Shown: positions 1 to 11,007 of the stretch, piece after piece
How positions within the stretch are numbered: position 1 is the first letter of the stretch
Layout: each line of letters opens with the position of its first letter
Source: Gemmatimonadaceae bacterium
GTDB lineage: Bacteria > Gemmatimonadota > Gemmatimonadetes > Gemmatimonadales > Gemmatimonadaceae
Length of the DNA: 64,000 bases
NCBI GenBank assembly: GCA_037721215.1
Contig: JBBJNV010000022.1
Location: 1-64,000, forward strand
Direction: 5' to 3'
Notes under the pieces: model-generated
The model's input: the letters and a program-made list of their open reading frames with translations, nothing else
Databases searched by the model: none
Told to the model about the DNA's origin: nothing
Made by a program: the position numbers and the translations under genes

Positions 1-1346
<1,346 letters not shown>

Positions 1347-1442
1347 TGAGCGGCGGCGGCGCCACCGGGACCGTAACGGTCAGCACCAGGACGGGCATCG
1401 CAGCCGGCCCAGCCGCGCGACACCGCGATCCCCTCCACCGCG

Positions 1443-1943
1443 CTAGACGCTGGAGGCAGACTTTTCCGAGTAGCGTCGCCCGGTCAGGGACAGAACAAAA
1501 CCAATCACGCTTATCACCGCGATCACAAGAAACGGGGTGCTGACGCCCGATGTGCCGGCGAGAACGAGCGGCTTTGCCTGCCCGACGAGTCTCGACACGA
1601 AAAAGTGGGCGACGATCACCGCATACATGAGTGGTATCATCGCGCGATAGCGGAACAAGACCAGCACGAATAGCGATGCCAGCAGAAGCTGCTCAACCCC
1701 CATCCGCGCGAAGAGCCCAACAACGTTCTGAGCGGCGGATGCGGGATAGGTATCGAGCGGGATCGTGGAGATCGACTGCGCCCCGCCATCAGACCTGAGC
1801 AGGTGGGTGAGGCTCGTGGATATCTTGATCAGGATGATCGGGACGAAAAGCCAGAGCCCCGCAGGGTGACCGCGATAACGGTTGTCGATGCGTGCAGGAA
1901 ATATTCGATTGAGCACGCGCGACTTTTCAACCATAAGCAGCAT
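1443..1943 (-). CDS. Small four-helix membrane protein of unknown function
   Basis: About 166 residues if translation starts at the ATG at 1943 (MLLMVEKS); ATG codons at 1934 and 1976 are alternatives. Four hydrophobic segments are visible: around the WLFVPIILI stretch, the LLLASLFVLVLF stretch, the MIPLMYAVIVAHFF stretch, and FLVIAVISVIGFVL near the end. I recognise no family motif. The start overlaps the 3' end of glpD by 17 bases, which suggests co-translation with it. Any role in glycerol metabolism is only inferred from this overlap. Confidence 0.6.
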   Translation of the reverse strand: MLLMVEKSRVLNRIFPARIDNRYRGHPAGLWLFVPIILIKISTSLTHLLRSDGGAQSISTIPLDTYPASAAQNVVGLFARMGVEQLLLASLFVLVLFRYRAMIPLMYAVIVAHFFVSRLVGQAKPLVLAGTSGVSTPFLVIAVISVIGFVLSLTGRRYSEKSASSV

Positions 1944-3447
1944 CGATCGCAAATATCCGCCCCACTTCTGCAGCATACAACTCTACGTGCGCCGTTTCCT
2001 CAATCTCACTCCACCCGAGAACTGGCGCCATCAACCCAGCAACCGCGCCGGCCACGCCGATACCGTGATCCCGCGTCTCGAACGCAACATGCGTCCGCCT
2101 TACCAGGACATCCCCCACAGTAACCGCCATCTCATGTCGAACCGCAAACTCGACGTCCCCAAAAGTATATGGGAGCCCATATACTAAACCGCGACGCAGA
2201 ACGGGATCACTTTTCGCCATGCCGCCAACTCGCTGACGACGATCCTCCCCCGGCAGCGGCTCCTCAGCAGTAAAGACACCGGTCAACCCACTGGCCCCGC
2301 CCGCCACCCCGCCCACCTCGCCACTCCGGAGCAGTTTCACAGCCTCCTCCACAACCTCGGCGGCCATCGACCGATACGTGGTCAACTTCCCCCCGCTCAC
2401 CGTGATCACCCCAGGCGCGTCCTCCGCAATCCGATGCTCCCGCGAGATCTCCGACGGATCAGCACCACTCGCCGCCGCAGCCAGCGGCCTTATCCCCGCC
2501 CACGCAGCAACGACATCTTCTTCGGCCAGCTCCGCGTCAGGGAAATAGGAATTCGCCGCCGCAAGCAGATACTCCACATCCGCTTCACTCGCTCGCACCT
2601 CGTCCGGCACGGCATCAGTGAACGTATCGGTCGTCCCGACAATGGTCTGCGTCCCCGACGGCAAGACGAACATCACCCGCCCATCCACCGGATTCACCAT
2701 CGTCACCGCGCCACGATTCCCAACCCGTTCCGCCGGCACGGTGATATGAACCCCCTTGGTACCCTTCGCCTGCCAGGGCCCGGTCGCACTCACGGTCACC
2801 CGCGCGCTCACACGCACCTCGGCATCACCGAGTTCATCCCTTACCACCGCGCCATCCACCCGCCTTCCTATCCACGTGGCAGGCACCACCCGCGCGTAAT
2901 TCACCGCCACCGCACCATGCTCCACCGCACTCAACACATTCGCCAGCGTCAGCCGCACATCATCTGTGGCCGCATCGTGATAAGTCGCGCCCCCAACCAA
3001 ACCGTCCCTCCGCAACATCGGCTCATGCTCGACAATGCTCTCGACATCAAGCCCATGATGCTTCCTCGACCCGCGCGACCCCGCCAGCACATCATACAAC
3101 GCCAACCCTGCCCTCAATTTCCACCTCGGCAGTCTCGCCCCCCGGTACACGGGCCAGGTGAACTCGAGCGGCTTCACGAGATGCGGCGCAATCCGCATCA
3201 ACACCTCGCGCTCGCGCACGGATTCACGAACCAGCGCTATCTCGCCATGTTCGAGATATCTGATTCCGCCATGCACGAGCCGCGACGAGCGGCTCGATGT
3301 CCCACTTCCCCAATCGCCCTTGTCGACAATCGCAACGCTCAGCCCGCGCATCGCCGCATCTCTCGCGATCCCCGCCCCCGTAATACCACCACCGATCACC
3401 AGCAGGTCAAAACGACGGCCCTCGAGGGCGGCGAACATTGCGCGCAT
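1927..3447 (-). CDS. glpD: Aerobic glycerol-3-phosphate dehydrogenase
   Basis: A 506-residue FAD-dependent dehydrogenase that oxidises sn-glycerol 3-phosphate to dihydroxyacetone phosphate and passes electrons to quinone at the membrane. The N-terminus carries the dinucleotide-binding motif GGGITGAGIARDAAMRG. It is followed by the GlpD signature stretch SSRSSRLVHGGIRYLEHGE. SGGKLTTYRSMA lies near residue 360 and is typical of the DAO-type C-terminal part of this family. Length is normal for GlpD. No glpK or glpF is adjacent; the only co-directional partner is the small membrane protein that overlaps its stop. Confidence 0.93.
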   Translation of the reverse strand: MRAMFAALEGRRFDLLVIGGGITGAGIARDAAMRGLSVAIVDKGDWGSGTSSRSSRLVHGGIRYLEHGEIALVRESVREREVLMRIAPHLVKPLEFTWPVYRGARLPRWKLRAGLALYDVLAGSRGSRKHHGLDVESIVEHEPMLRRDGLVGGATYHDAATDDVRLTLANVLSAVEHGAVAVNYARVVPATWIGRRVDGAVVRDELGDAEVRVSARVTVSATGPWQAKGTKGVHITVPAERVGNRGAVTMVNPVDGRVMFVLPSGTQTIVGTTDTFTDAVPDEVRASEADVEYLLAAANSYFPDAELAEEDVVAAWAGIRPLAAAASGADPSEISREHRIAEDAPGVITVSGGKLTTYRSMAAEVVEEAVKLLRSGEVGGVAGGASGLTGVFTAEEPLPGEDRRQRVGGMAKSDPVLRRGLVYGLPYTFGDVEFAVRHEMAVTVGDVLVRRTHVAFETRDHGIGVAGAVAGLMAPVLGWSEIEETAHVELYAAEVGRIFAIDAAYG

Positions 3448-3484
3448 TCTGGAAAGATACCCCCCACCTCTCTAACTTCCGGCT

Positions 3485-4783
3485 ATGCCCACCTTTGGAA
3501 ACGGAAGGAGAGTCGCAATCGTCGCCGGTGTCCGAACACCCTTTACCAAAGCCGGCACAGCATTCAAATCCATTTCTGCAATTGACCTCGGCAAACTCTG
3601 CGTAGCCGAGCTCATTCAGCGCACCAACCTCGACGGCTCGGAAGTCGAAGCGCTGGTGTTCGGAACGGTTGTCCCTTCCGTAATCGCTCCGAACATCGCC
3701 CGCGAAGTGGCACTCATGCCGCTGCTCCCGAAAGGGGTTCAGGCTTTCAGCGTGAGCCGCGCCTGCGCCTCGGCGAACCAGGCAATCACCGACGCCGCCG
3801 ACCAGATCGCACTCGGCCACATCGACGTCGCCATCGCCGGTGGCGCCGAGTCGCTGTCGAGTGTGCCAATTCTCCACTCCGCGGGAATGGCCGAAGCTCT
3901 GGTGCTCGCGTCAAAGGCAAAGTCTCTTCCTGCGCGCCTGAAAGCTCTGGGCAGGATCCGCCCGAAAGATCTGGTGCCGGTCACGCCAGCCATCGCCGAA
4001 CCTTCGACCGGCGAATCGATGGGACAAAGCGCCGAGAAGATGGCGAAGATCAACGATATTTCCCGCGAGGACCAGGACCATTTCGCACTCCGGTCGCACC
4101 GTCTCTCCGCGGCAGGCACAACTGACGCCCGGCTCACAAACGAGATGATGCCGGTGTATGTCCCGCCCGGTTTCGAAAGCGTGGTGACCAGCGACAACGG
4201 CATCCGCGGCGACACGAGCTACGATCTGCTCGCGGCACTCAAACCGGTGTTCGATCGCAAATACGGAAGCGTCACCGCCGGTAATGCATCGCCTCTCACC
4301 GACGGCGGCGCATGCGTACTCCTAATGAGCGAGCGAAAAGCAAAAGCCCTCGGCTACGAACCAATGGGCTACATCCGGTCGTACGCGTACGCTGCACTGG
4401 ATCCCGGTGAACAGTTGCTCCAGGCACCGGTACTCGCTGCTCCTGTCGCTCTGTCACGCGCTGGCCTGACCCTCGACGATATCGATCTCGTCGAAATGCA
4501 CGAAGCGTTCGCGGCACAGGTGCTGTCGAACCTGCGCGGATTCGAATCAAAGGAATGGGCGGCACGCGCGGGATTTTCCAGACCGGTGGGCGAAGTCGAT
4601 CAGTCACGCCTCAATGTCATGGGCGGATCGATCGCGATCGGACATCCCTTCGGAGCAACCGGCTCGCGAATCACCGTGACTCTGCTCAACGAGCTCGAGC
4701 GGCGCGACGGACAATTCGGACTCATGACGGTCTGCGCCGCGGGCGGAATGGGTTTCGCGATGGTCCTGGAGAGAGACGCGTGA
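3485..4783 (+). CDS. fadI: 3-ketoacyl-CoA thiolase, FadI type
   Basis: A 432-residue thiolase that cleaves 3-ketoacyl-CoA with CoA in the last step of beta-oxidation. The nucleophilic cysteine is C94 in SRACASANQA. H387 in GHPFGATGSR and C417 in CAAGGMG complete the active site. HEAFAAQ at 339 replaces the NEAF of FadA-type thiolases, which points to the FadI branch. Its stop overlaps the GTG start of the next gene in a GTGA tetranucleotide. The two therefore form a translationally coupled trifunctional pair, as in E. coli fadIJ. Confidence 0.93.
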   Translation: MPTFGNGRRVAIVAGVRTPFTKAGTAFKSISAIDLGKLCVAELIQRTNLDGSEVEALVFGTVVPSVIAPNIAREVALMPLLPKGVQAFSVSRACASANQAITDAADQIALGHIDVAIAGGAESLSSVPILHSAGMAEALVLASKAKSLPARLKALGRIRPKDLVPVTPAIAEPSTGESMGQSAEKMAKINDISREDQDHFALRSHRLSAAGTTDARLTNEMMPVYVPPGFESVVTSDNGIRGDTSYDLLAALKPVFDRKYGSVTAGNASPLTDGGACVLLMSERKAKALGYEPMGYIRSYAYAALDPGEQLLQAPVLAAPVALSRAGLTLDDIDLVEMHEAFAAQVLSNLRGFESKEWAARAGFSRPVGEVDQSRLNVMGGSIAIGHPFGATGSRITVTLLNELERRDGQFGLMTVCAAGGMGFAMVLERDA

Positions 4784-6966
4784 CCTCGCCCTACGCGCTC
4801 ACCACCGAAATCCAGAACGGTGTCGCCGTCATCACAATCGACCTGCCTGGCGAGCCGGTCAACAAGTTCAACAAGGCAGTGAAGGATGAATTCGTGGCGC
4901 TTTTTGACCGCCTCGAGCGCGACCTCGAAGTTCGTGCCGCTGTACTTCTGAGCGGCAAAACCGACAGCTGGATCGCGGGCGCCGACATCGAAGAGTTTCT
5001 CGAGCTCAAAACGGCCGATGATGCCGCACGGCTGAGCCACGACGGACAGCTGCTCCTGGAATCGATCGAGCGAATGCGAACGCCACTGGTCTGTGCAATT
5101 CACGGCGCCTGCCTCGGAGGCGCCCTCGAAGTGGCGCTGGCGGCGCACTACCGCATTGCCACCGACCACCCGAAAACACTGCTCGCGCTTCCCGAAGTTC
5201 AGCTCGGTCTCATCCCTGGCGCGGGCGGCACGCAGCGATTGCCGCGCCTGATAGGCATACGCGCAGCGCTCGACATGATTCTCACGGGAAAGAATGTCCG
5301 CGCGAAGAAAGCACTGCAAATCGGACTGGTGGACGAAGTCGTGCATCCGGCAATACTTCGACGAGTCGCCGTTCAACGTGCAAACGAGATTGTTTCCGGC
5401 GTACGCAAACACGAAAAGCGGGACGTGGGTGTAACGGCATTCCTCCTCGACGAGAATCCCGCCGGCCGGCTCGTAGTGCTGCGACGGGCGAAAGACGAAA
5501 CTCTGAAGAAGACGGGCGGCAACTATCCGGCACCGCTCGCGGCAATCGAGTCGGTCGCCGCAGGATATTCCGGCGGTCCGGGCCACGGCTATCGCGAAGA
5601 ATCCCGGCTCTTTGGAGAAATGGCCGCGACCGATGTCTCGAGGCAGTTGATCTCACTGTTCTTTGCAACCACGGCGCTGAAAAAGGATTCGGGAGTGCGC
5701 CTCTCACCGGGCGAATCACAGCCGCAACCCGCTCCAATCGACAAGCTCGGCGTGCTCGGATCCGGCTTCATGGGAGCGGGAATAGCATCGATCGCCCTGC
5801 AGCAGAACACCCTGGTGCGGATGAAGGATGCCGATCACGGCCGCGTAGCAAAAGGCTTCGCGGCGGTGCGGGACGTATTGAAGGAACGGCTGACAAAGAA
5901 ACAGGTAACGCGCGCCCAATACTCGGACATGATGTCCCTGCTCGGCGGGACAGTCGACTACTCCGGCTTCGGCAATGTGGATCTCGTGATCGAGGCGGTA
6001 TTCGAAGACCTCAAAGTGAAACACGAGGTACTCCGGGAGGTGGAAGCCGTCATACGGCCGGACGCGATTTTCGCGTCCAATACCAGCACCATCCCGATAA
6101 CTAAAATCGCAGAGGTCTCGGAGCGGCCGGAACGGGTGGTCGGAATGCATTTCTTTTCGCCCGTTCACAAGATGCCGCTGCTCGAAGTGATCACGACTTC
6201 CATCACCGACCCCGACGTGACAGCGACCGTGGTCGCGTACGGCAAAAAACTCGGCAAGACTGTGATTGTCGTAAACGACGGACCCGGCTTTTATGTCAAC
6301 CGCATCCTGACTCCTTACATCAACGAGGCCGGACGTCTTCTCGATCAAGGCGCGGGTGTCGACGCCGTGGACCAGGCGCTCGTCAGCTGGGGTTTTCCAG
6401 TGGGGCCAATCACCCTCGTCGATGAGGTGGGTCTCGACGTAGGCGCCAAAGCAGGAAAGATCATGCATGAAGCGTTCGGCGAGCGATTCGCGCCGCCGTC
6501 TTCACTGCAGGCGGTGGTAATTTCGGGTCGGTACGGACGTAAAGTCAGGAAAGGCTTCTATCTCTACGACGACGCCGGCAAGAAAGGGCAGGTGGATCAG
6601 ACAGTCTACGAGCTGCTGCGTCCATCACGAGCGTCGGCTGGCGCCAATGGTGGGTCGGCAGTTCAGACCTCTATCGACGCCCTCGAGATCCAGCAGCGCA
6701 CCGTGATGCCGATGCTGAACGAAGCAGCGCGATGCCTGCACGAAGGCGTCATCGATTCGCCACGCGATGGCGACGTCGGCGCGGTCTTCGGCTTCGGGTT
6801 CCCACCGTTCCGCGGCGGCCCGTTCAGATACATCGACTCGCTCGGCGTCGACTACGTTGTCAGTCAGCTTCAGGGATTGAACGACCGATTTCCGGGACGG
6901 TTCCAACCCGCTGAACTGTTGACAGAGATGGCGCGCCGGGGCGAGCGATTTTATCCGGAGTCGTGA
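4780..6966 (+). CDS. fadJ: Multifunctional fatty-acid oxidation subunit alpha (hydratase / 3-hydroxyacyl-CoA dehydrogenase)
   Basis: The best start is the GTG at 4780, inside the stop of fadI; this gives 728 residues, the usual FadJ size, although the frame is open farther upstream. The N-terminal half is an enoyl-CoA hydratase (crotonase) domain with an IAGADIEEF oxyanion region and a PGAGGTQRLPRL stretch. The second half is a 3-hydroxyacyl-CoA dehydrogenase with NAD motif GSGFMGAGIA, the HFFSPVHKMPLLEV stretch holding the catalytic His, and two C-terminal helical domains. It hydrates enoyl-CoA and oxidises the product for the FadI thiolase. Confidence 0.94.
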   Translation: MTSPYALTTEIQNGVAVITIDLPGEPVNKFNKAVKDEFVALFDRLERDLEVRAAVLLSGKTDSWIAGADIEEFLELKTADDAARLSHDGQLLLESIERMRTPLVCAIHGACLGGALEVALAAHYRIATDHPKTLLALPEVQLGLIPGAGGTQRLPRLIGIRAALDMILTGKNVRAKKALQIGLVDEVVHPAILRRVAVQRANEIVSGVRKHEKRDVGVTAFLLDENPAGRLVVLRRAKDETLKKTGGNYPAPLAAIESVAAGYSGGPGHGYREESRLFGEMAATDVSRQLISLFFATTALKKDSGVRLSPGESQPQPAPIDKLGVLGSGFMGAGIASIALQQNTLVRMKDADHGRVAKGFAAVRDVLKERLTKKQVTRAQYSDMMSLLGGTVDYSGFGNVDLVIEAVFEDLKVKHEVLREVEAVIRPDAIFASNTSTIPITKIAEVSERPERVVGMHFFSPVHKMPLLEVITTSITDPDVTATVVAYGKKLGKTVIVVNDGPGFYVNRILTPYINEAGRLLDQGAGVDAVDQALVSWGFPVGPITLVDEVGLDVGAKAGKIMHEAFGERFAPPSSLQAVVISGRYGRKVRKGFYLYDDAGKKGQVDQTVYELLRPSRASAGANGGSAVQTSIDALEIQQRTVMPMLNEAARCLHEGVIDSPRDGDVGAVFGFGFPPFRGGPFRYIDSLGVDYVVSQLQGLNDRFPGRFQPAELLTEMARRGERFYPES

Positions 6967-7024
6967 TCGTGTACGCGGTGTATCACGGTGCATGACAAAC
7001 CACGTTTTGCAAACCAGACCAATG

Positions 7025-9211
7025 ATGCGTAACTGTTTCAGATCACTGATGCTTGCCGTTCTCGTGCCGCTTGCTGCCAGTGCGCAGGGTGGGGCATCGA
7101 TGCTGACAGTCGATAGAATCTTTGCCGGACGCGACTTCCAAAGCGCTCCTTTGCCCTCGATCCACTGGCTCGCCGACGGCAAATCATATCTGGGCACAAA
7201 GTCGAACGCGGCGGGGGGCAGTGACTTCGTGCGGGTCGACCTGGCGACGGGCCAGACGACACTGCTCGTCGATGCCAGTGCAATCGTTGGAGCCGCCGGC
7301 AAGCGTCTGGACATCGAGAACATTGACCTGTCTTCGGATGAAACGAAGGCACTGCTGTTTCACGACTCCGAACGGGTATGGAGACAGAACACGCGCGGCG
7401 TGTATCACGTTCTGGATATCGCCTCCAGGCGGATCGTACCGATTTCGACGAAGCCCGGTTTGCAGATGTTCGCGAAATTTTCCCCCAACGGCAGGCAGGT
7501 TGCTTTTGTGCGCGGAAACAATCTTTGGGTCTCGGATCTTGCGGGAGGGGAACGCCAGCTGACCACTGACGGCAGCGAGACGATCATCAACGGCACCACC
7601 GACTGGGTTTACGAAGAAGAGTTCGGCCTCAGCGACGCCTTCCGCTGGAGTCCTGACGGGCGCCGGCTCGCATTCTGGAGATTCGATCAGTCCGGAGTGC
7701 CGTCGTTTCCGATGGTGGACGAAACAGGGCTTTATCCGGCAGTAGCACCGCTTCGCTACCCGAAAGCCGGTCAACCGAACTCCACCGTTCGTCTCGGCAT
7801 CATTTCTATCGCCAGTGGCGCGACGAAATGGCTGCAGGTTGCAACCGGGCCGGATGTCTACATACCGCGAATGAACTGGGCAGGGAATGACAGCGTCGTC
7901 GTGATGCGAATGCCGAGGCGGCAGAATCGTTCGGAGCTGCTGATGGCGAGCGCGGTAAGCGGTATAACCCGCGCAATGGTCACTGACTCGGACTCTGCAT
8001 ACGTCGATGTCGAGGATCCGGTGTGGATTGGGGACGGCCGCCAGTTTCTCTGGTTGAGCGACCGCAGCGGATGGCGCCAGCTGTATCTACATGATAGAAG
8101 TGGCAAGCTCGTACGCCAGGTCACGCAGACCGGATCTGATGTGCTTGGAGTGGTCAAGGTCGATGAGCCGCGCGGGACCGTCTACGTTCAGGTCGCCGCC
8201 CCCAACGCCACGCAGCGGCAGGTTTTCAGGTATTCGCTGAACGGCGGACCGGGCACGCGAGTGACGCAGGGCGATGGCTCACATACGCTCAACGTCGGGC
8301 CCGGCGGACGCTACGCCATCGATACGCATTCGAGTTTCGGCATCCCCTCAACGATGTCGCTGCAGGAGTTTCCCTCGATGCGCCGGGTGCGCGTAATCGA
8401 AGACAATGCTGCGCTAAAACAAAGGCTCAGTGCGACTGGCATACGCGCCGGCGGTTTTTTCCGATTGCCGGCCGCCGATGGTACGACCATGCTCGATGCG
8501 TACCGGCTGGTTCCCTCGACGTTCGACAGTACGAAAAAATATCCTGTGCTGATGTATGTATATGGTGGACCTGCATCGCCTCAGGTAAATGACTCGTGGG
8601 GCGGGACGCGTTACCTGTGGCATCAGTCGCTCACGCAGAAGGGCTACGTCGTAGTGGTGGTCGACAACCGCGGCGCGGCGTGGCGTGGCCGGGATTTCCG
8701 GAAGATGACGCAGAATCAGCTGGGTAAACTGGAAAGCGACGATCAGATCGCCGCCGCACGCTGGCTCGGGCAGAGAAGCTGGGCGGACAGCGCCCGCATC
8801 GGCATCTGGGGGTGGAGCTACGGCGGGTACATGACGGCAATGGCGACCATGAGAGGCGGCAATCTGTTCCGGATGGGTATGTCAGTTGCACCTGTAACTG
8901 ACTGGCGGCTTTATGACACCATCTACACGGAACGCTTCATGTGGACTCCGCAGGATAATGGCGCCGGCTATACCGCGTCGGCTCCGCTCACACATGTCAA
9001 CGGTTTGACGGCGAAGTTTCTGCTCGTGCATGGGCTGGGCGACGACAATGTACATCCGCAGAACTCCGTGCAGCTCATGCAGAAGCTTCAGCTTGCGCGG
9101 AAACCGTTTTCGCTGATGCTGTACCCGAACAAGACGCATTCGATTTCCGGTGCCGGTGGCACGCTGCATCTCTACGACACGTTGACGCGATTTGTTCTCG
9201 AGAACCTCTAG
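7025..9211 (+). CDS. Secreted S9 family dipeptidyl peptidase (DPP IV-like)
   Basis: A serine exopeptidase expected to release dipeptides in the periplasm or outside the cell. From the ATG at 7025 (adjacent ATG at 7022) it has about 728 residues and begins with a Sec signal peptide (MRNCFRSLMLAVLVPLAASA). The first two thirds form the DPP IV beta-propeller, including an EEEFGLSDAF segment like the Glu motif that binds the substrate amino terminus. The C-terminal catalytic domain carries GWSYGG (Ser about 598), GLGDDNVH (Asp) and KTHSI (His). It precedes an M14 peptidase, so the pair probably handles peptide nutrients. Confidence 0.9.
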   Translation: MRNCFRSLMLAVLVPLAASAQGGASMLTVDRIFAGRDFQSAPLPSIHWLADGKSYLGTKSNAAGGSDFVRVDLATGQTTLLVDASAIVGAAGKRLDIENIDLSSDETKALLFHDSERVWRQNTRGVYHVLDIASRRIVPISTKPGLQMFAKFSPNGRQVAFVRGNNLWVSDLAGGERQLTTDGSETIINGTTDWVYEEEFGLSDAFRWSPDGRRLAFWRFDQSGVPSFPMVDETGLYPAVAPLRYPKAGQPNSTVRLGIISIASGATKWLQVATGPDVYIPRMNWAGNDSVVVMRMPRRQNRSELLMASAVSGITRAMVTDSDSAYVDVEDPVWIGDGRQFLWLSDRSGWRQLYLHDRSGKLVRQVTQTGSDVLGVVKVDEPRGTVYVQVAAPNATQRQVFRYSLNGGPGTRVTQGDGSHTLNVGPGGRYAIDTHSSFGIPSTMSLQEFPSMRRVRVIEDNAALKQRLSATGIRAGGFFRLPAADGTTMLDAYRLVPSTFDSTKKYPVLMYVYGGPASPQVNDSWGGTRYLWHQSLTQKGYVVVVVDNRGAAWRGRDFRKMTQNQLGKLESDDQIAAARWLGQRSWADSARIGIWGWSYGGYMTAMATMRGGNLFRMGMSVAPVTDWRLYDTIYTERFMWTPQDNGAGYTASAPLTHVNGLTAKFLLVHGLGDDNVHPQNSVQLMQKLQLARKPFSLMLYPNKTHSISGAGGTLHLYDTLTRFVLENL

Positions 9212-9262
9212 AGTTGCGATGTCCCCGGCGAGAGTGTGAGGTCATGCGTGGCTGCGGCGGAT

Positions 9263-9305
9263 GGGACACCGAGACCACCGGGACCACCGAGGCCAGCGGG
9301 ACACT
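9263..9305. repeat. Short GACCACCGAG-type degenerate direct repeat
   Basis: Three imperfect copies of a 9-11 base unit around GACCACCG(G/A)G lie just upstream of the M14 peptidase start. Translated in frame they read as alternating His, Arg and Asp, which is not credible coding sequence for a signal peptide. It looks like a small intergenic repeat. Confidence 0.35.
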
Positions 9306-9317
9306 GAGCTTGACGGT

Positions 9318-10994
9318 GTGCTCGTGACACTCGTGCGTAGCGGGATTGCGGCGGTGAGTCTCGCGATGATGACTGCGTGTGGCTCGGTAATGATTGGCGG
9401 GTCACCGCCGGGTCCGCGAACCCGTGCGGAGCGAACGGCGTATCGGGAGACTTCGCACTACGCCGATGTGGTGGCGTTCATCGATTCACTGAAAGGCCGG
9501 CCGGGGCTGACGTTCGGATCGATCGGGCGCACCAGCGAGGGACGCGAGATTCCCTACGTCATTGCTTCGAGGCCGCAGGTCTCTACTCCCGACGAAGCGA
9601 GAAAGCTGGGCAGGCCGGTCGTATACGTGCAGGGCAACATCCACGCGGGCGAGATCGAGGGCAAGGAAGCACTGCTCTCGCTGCTGCGGGATCTGAGCAA
9701 CCCACGACGCCCCAACGCGCTCGACTCGGTAATCCTCATCGCGGTTCCCATTTACAACGCTGACGGAAACGAAAAGTTCGGGTCGCAGGATACCACCCGC
9801 GGATCGCAGAACGGCCCCGAACAGGTGGGTGTGCGACCGAACGCTCAGGGACTCGATCTCAATCGCGATTACATCAAGGCTGAGGCTCCGGAAACGCGCG
9901 CTTCGCTGGCAATGTTCAACGCCTGGAATCCCGATGTGTTCGTGGACCTGCATACCACCAACGGCAGCTATCACGGTTACGCTCTCACGTATGCGCCGCC
10001 GCTCCATCCTTCGTCACCCCTAGGCGCGTTTACACGTGACTCGCTATTGCCGGTGCTGCGTGAGCGAATGCGCTCCCGACGCCGCTTCGAGACTTTCGAC
10101 TACGGCGACTTCGTCTCGGCTGACACACTCTCGAAGGGATGGGTAACGTTCGATTCTCGTCCGCGATTCGGCACCAATTACTACGGGCTCCGCGGGGGCA
10201 TCAGCATTCTGAGTGAGGCGTATTCGCACGATCCGATGCAGCGCCGAGTTGCATCGACGTATGCATTTGTGGGAGAGATACTATCGCTCGTGGGGGAGCA
10301 GGCGTTGCAGATCAAGTCAATGACGCAAGCCGTTCGCTCGAGCGCTATCCGCAATGACGCTGCGATTTTCCCGGGCGACGACCGGATCGGCAACGACCTC
10401 CACGACGACCGACGGAGAGCGGCTCTCCGCTCAACCATGCGCGCCGCACCTTACTTACAAGGGGTCGTTGCAGAGATTGTCGAGCGCACAAGCGACTCCG
10501 CCCGGACACAACCCGGCGTTCCGAAAGGGCGCCGCCGAACGGGTCGCTTTACGACAGTACAGATGTCAGTCTACGACCGATTCGCACCAACACTCTCGGA
10601 AAAGAAATTCGGTAGCTATTTCATCGCCAGGGGCGATACGCAGGTTGTCGGGGCTTTGCGGCGACACGGCGTCTCAGTAAGTACGCTCTCGCGTGACTGG
10701 CGCGGGCCTGTGCACTTTTTCAGGATCGACTCAGCGGCGGCGTCAGCTCGGCCATTCCAGGGGCACCGTGAGATGCGCATCGACGGTCGGTGGATACAAA
10801 CGGAACGGACAATTCCAGCGGGATCGTTCCTCGTCCGCACCAATCAGCCGCTCGGTCTTCTTGCTTTCTACATGCTCGAACCCCAAAGCGACGACGGTCT
10901 CGTCACTTGGAACTACTTCGATGCCGCTGGGAAGCCCGGAGCCGAATTCCCGGTGCTGCGCACCTTTATCCCACTGCCGCCACTTTCCCAATAG
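9318..10994 (+). CDS. M14 zinc carboxypeptidase, probable lipoprotein
   Basis: A metallocarboxypeptidase of the M14 family. Zinc ligands are visible as H-x-x-E in GNIHAGEIEGKE and a later His in VDLHTTNG; NRDY supplies a substrate-binding Arg, and SEAYSHD holds the probable catalytic Glu. I chose the GTG at 9318 because it leaves a compact lipoprotein signal ending in MMTAC; the frame is open from 9261 but that extension encodes an unlikely His/Arg/Asp-rich repeat. GTG at 9324 or 9333 is also possible. The C-terminal 250 residues match nothing I recognise. It follows the dipeptidyl peptidase on the same strand. Confidence 0.85.
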   Translation: MLVTLVRSGIAAVSLAMMTACGSVMIGGSPPGPRTRAERTAYRETSHYADVVAFIDSLKGRPGLTFGSIGRTSEGREIPYVIASRPQVSTPDEARKLGRPVVYVQGNIHAGEIEGKEALLSLLRDLSNPRRPNALDSVILIAVPIYNADGNEKFGSQDTTRGSQNGPEQVGVRPNAQGLDLNRDYIKAEAPETRASLAMFNAWNPDVFVDLHTTNGSYHGYALTYAPPLHPSSPLGAFTRDSLLPVLRERMRSRRRFETFDYGDFVSADTLSKGWVTFDSRPRFGTNYYGLRGGISILSEAYSHDPMQRRVASTYAFVGEILSLVGEQALQIKSMTQAVRSSAIRNDAAIFPGDDRIGNDLHDDRRRAALRSTMRAAPYLQGVVAEIVERTSDSARTQPGVPKGRRRTGRFTTVQMSVYDRFAPTLSEKKFGSYFIARGDTQVVGALRRHGVSVSTLSRDWRGPVHFFRIDSAAASARPFQGHREMRIDGRWIQTERTIPAGSFLVRTNQPLGLLAFYMLEPQSDDGLVTWNYFDAAGKPGAEFPVLRTFIPLPPLSQ

Positions 10995-11007
10995 TCCTCA
11001 GGTTCAG

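Noticed and set aside
2434-3585. 383-residue plus-strand ORF antisense to glpD
   Set aside because: It mirrors the confidently identified glpD gene and its translation is Arg/His/Pro-rich with no recognisable domain.
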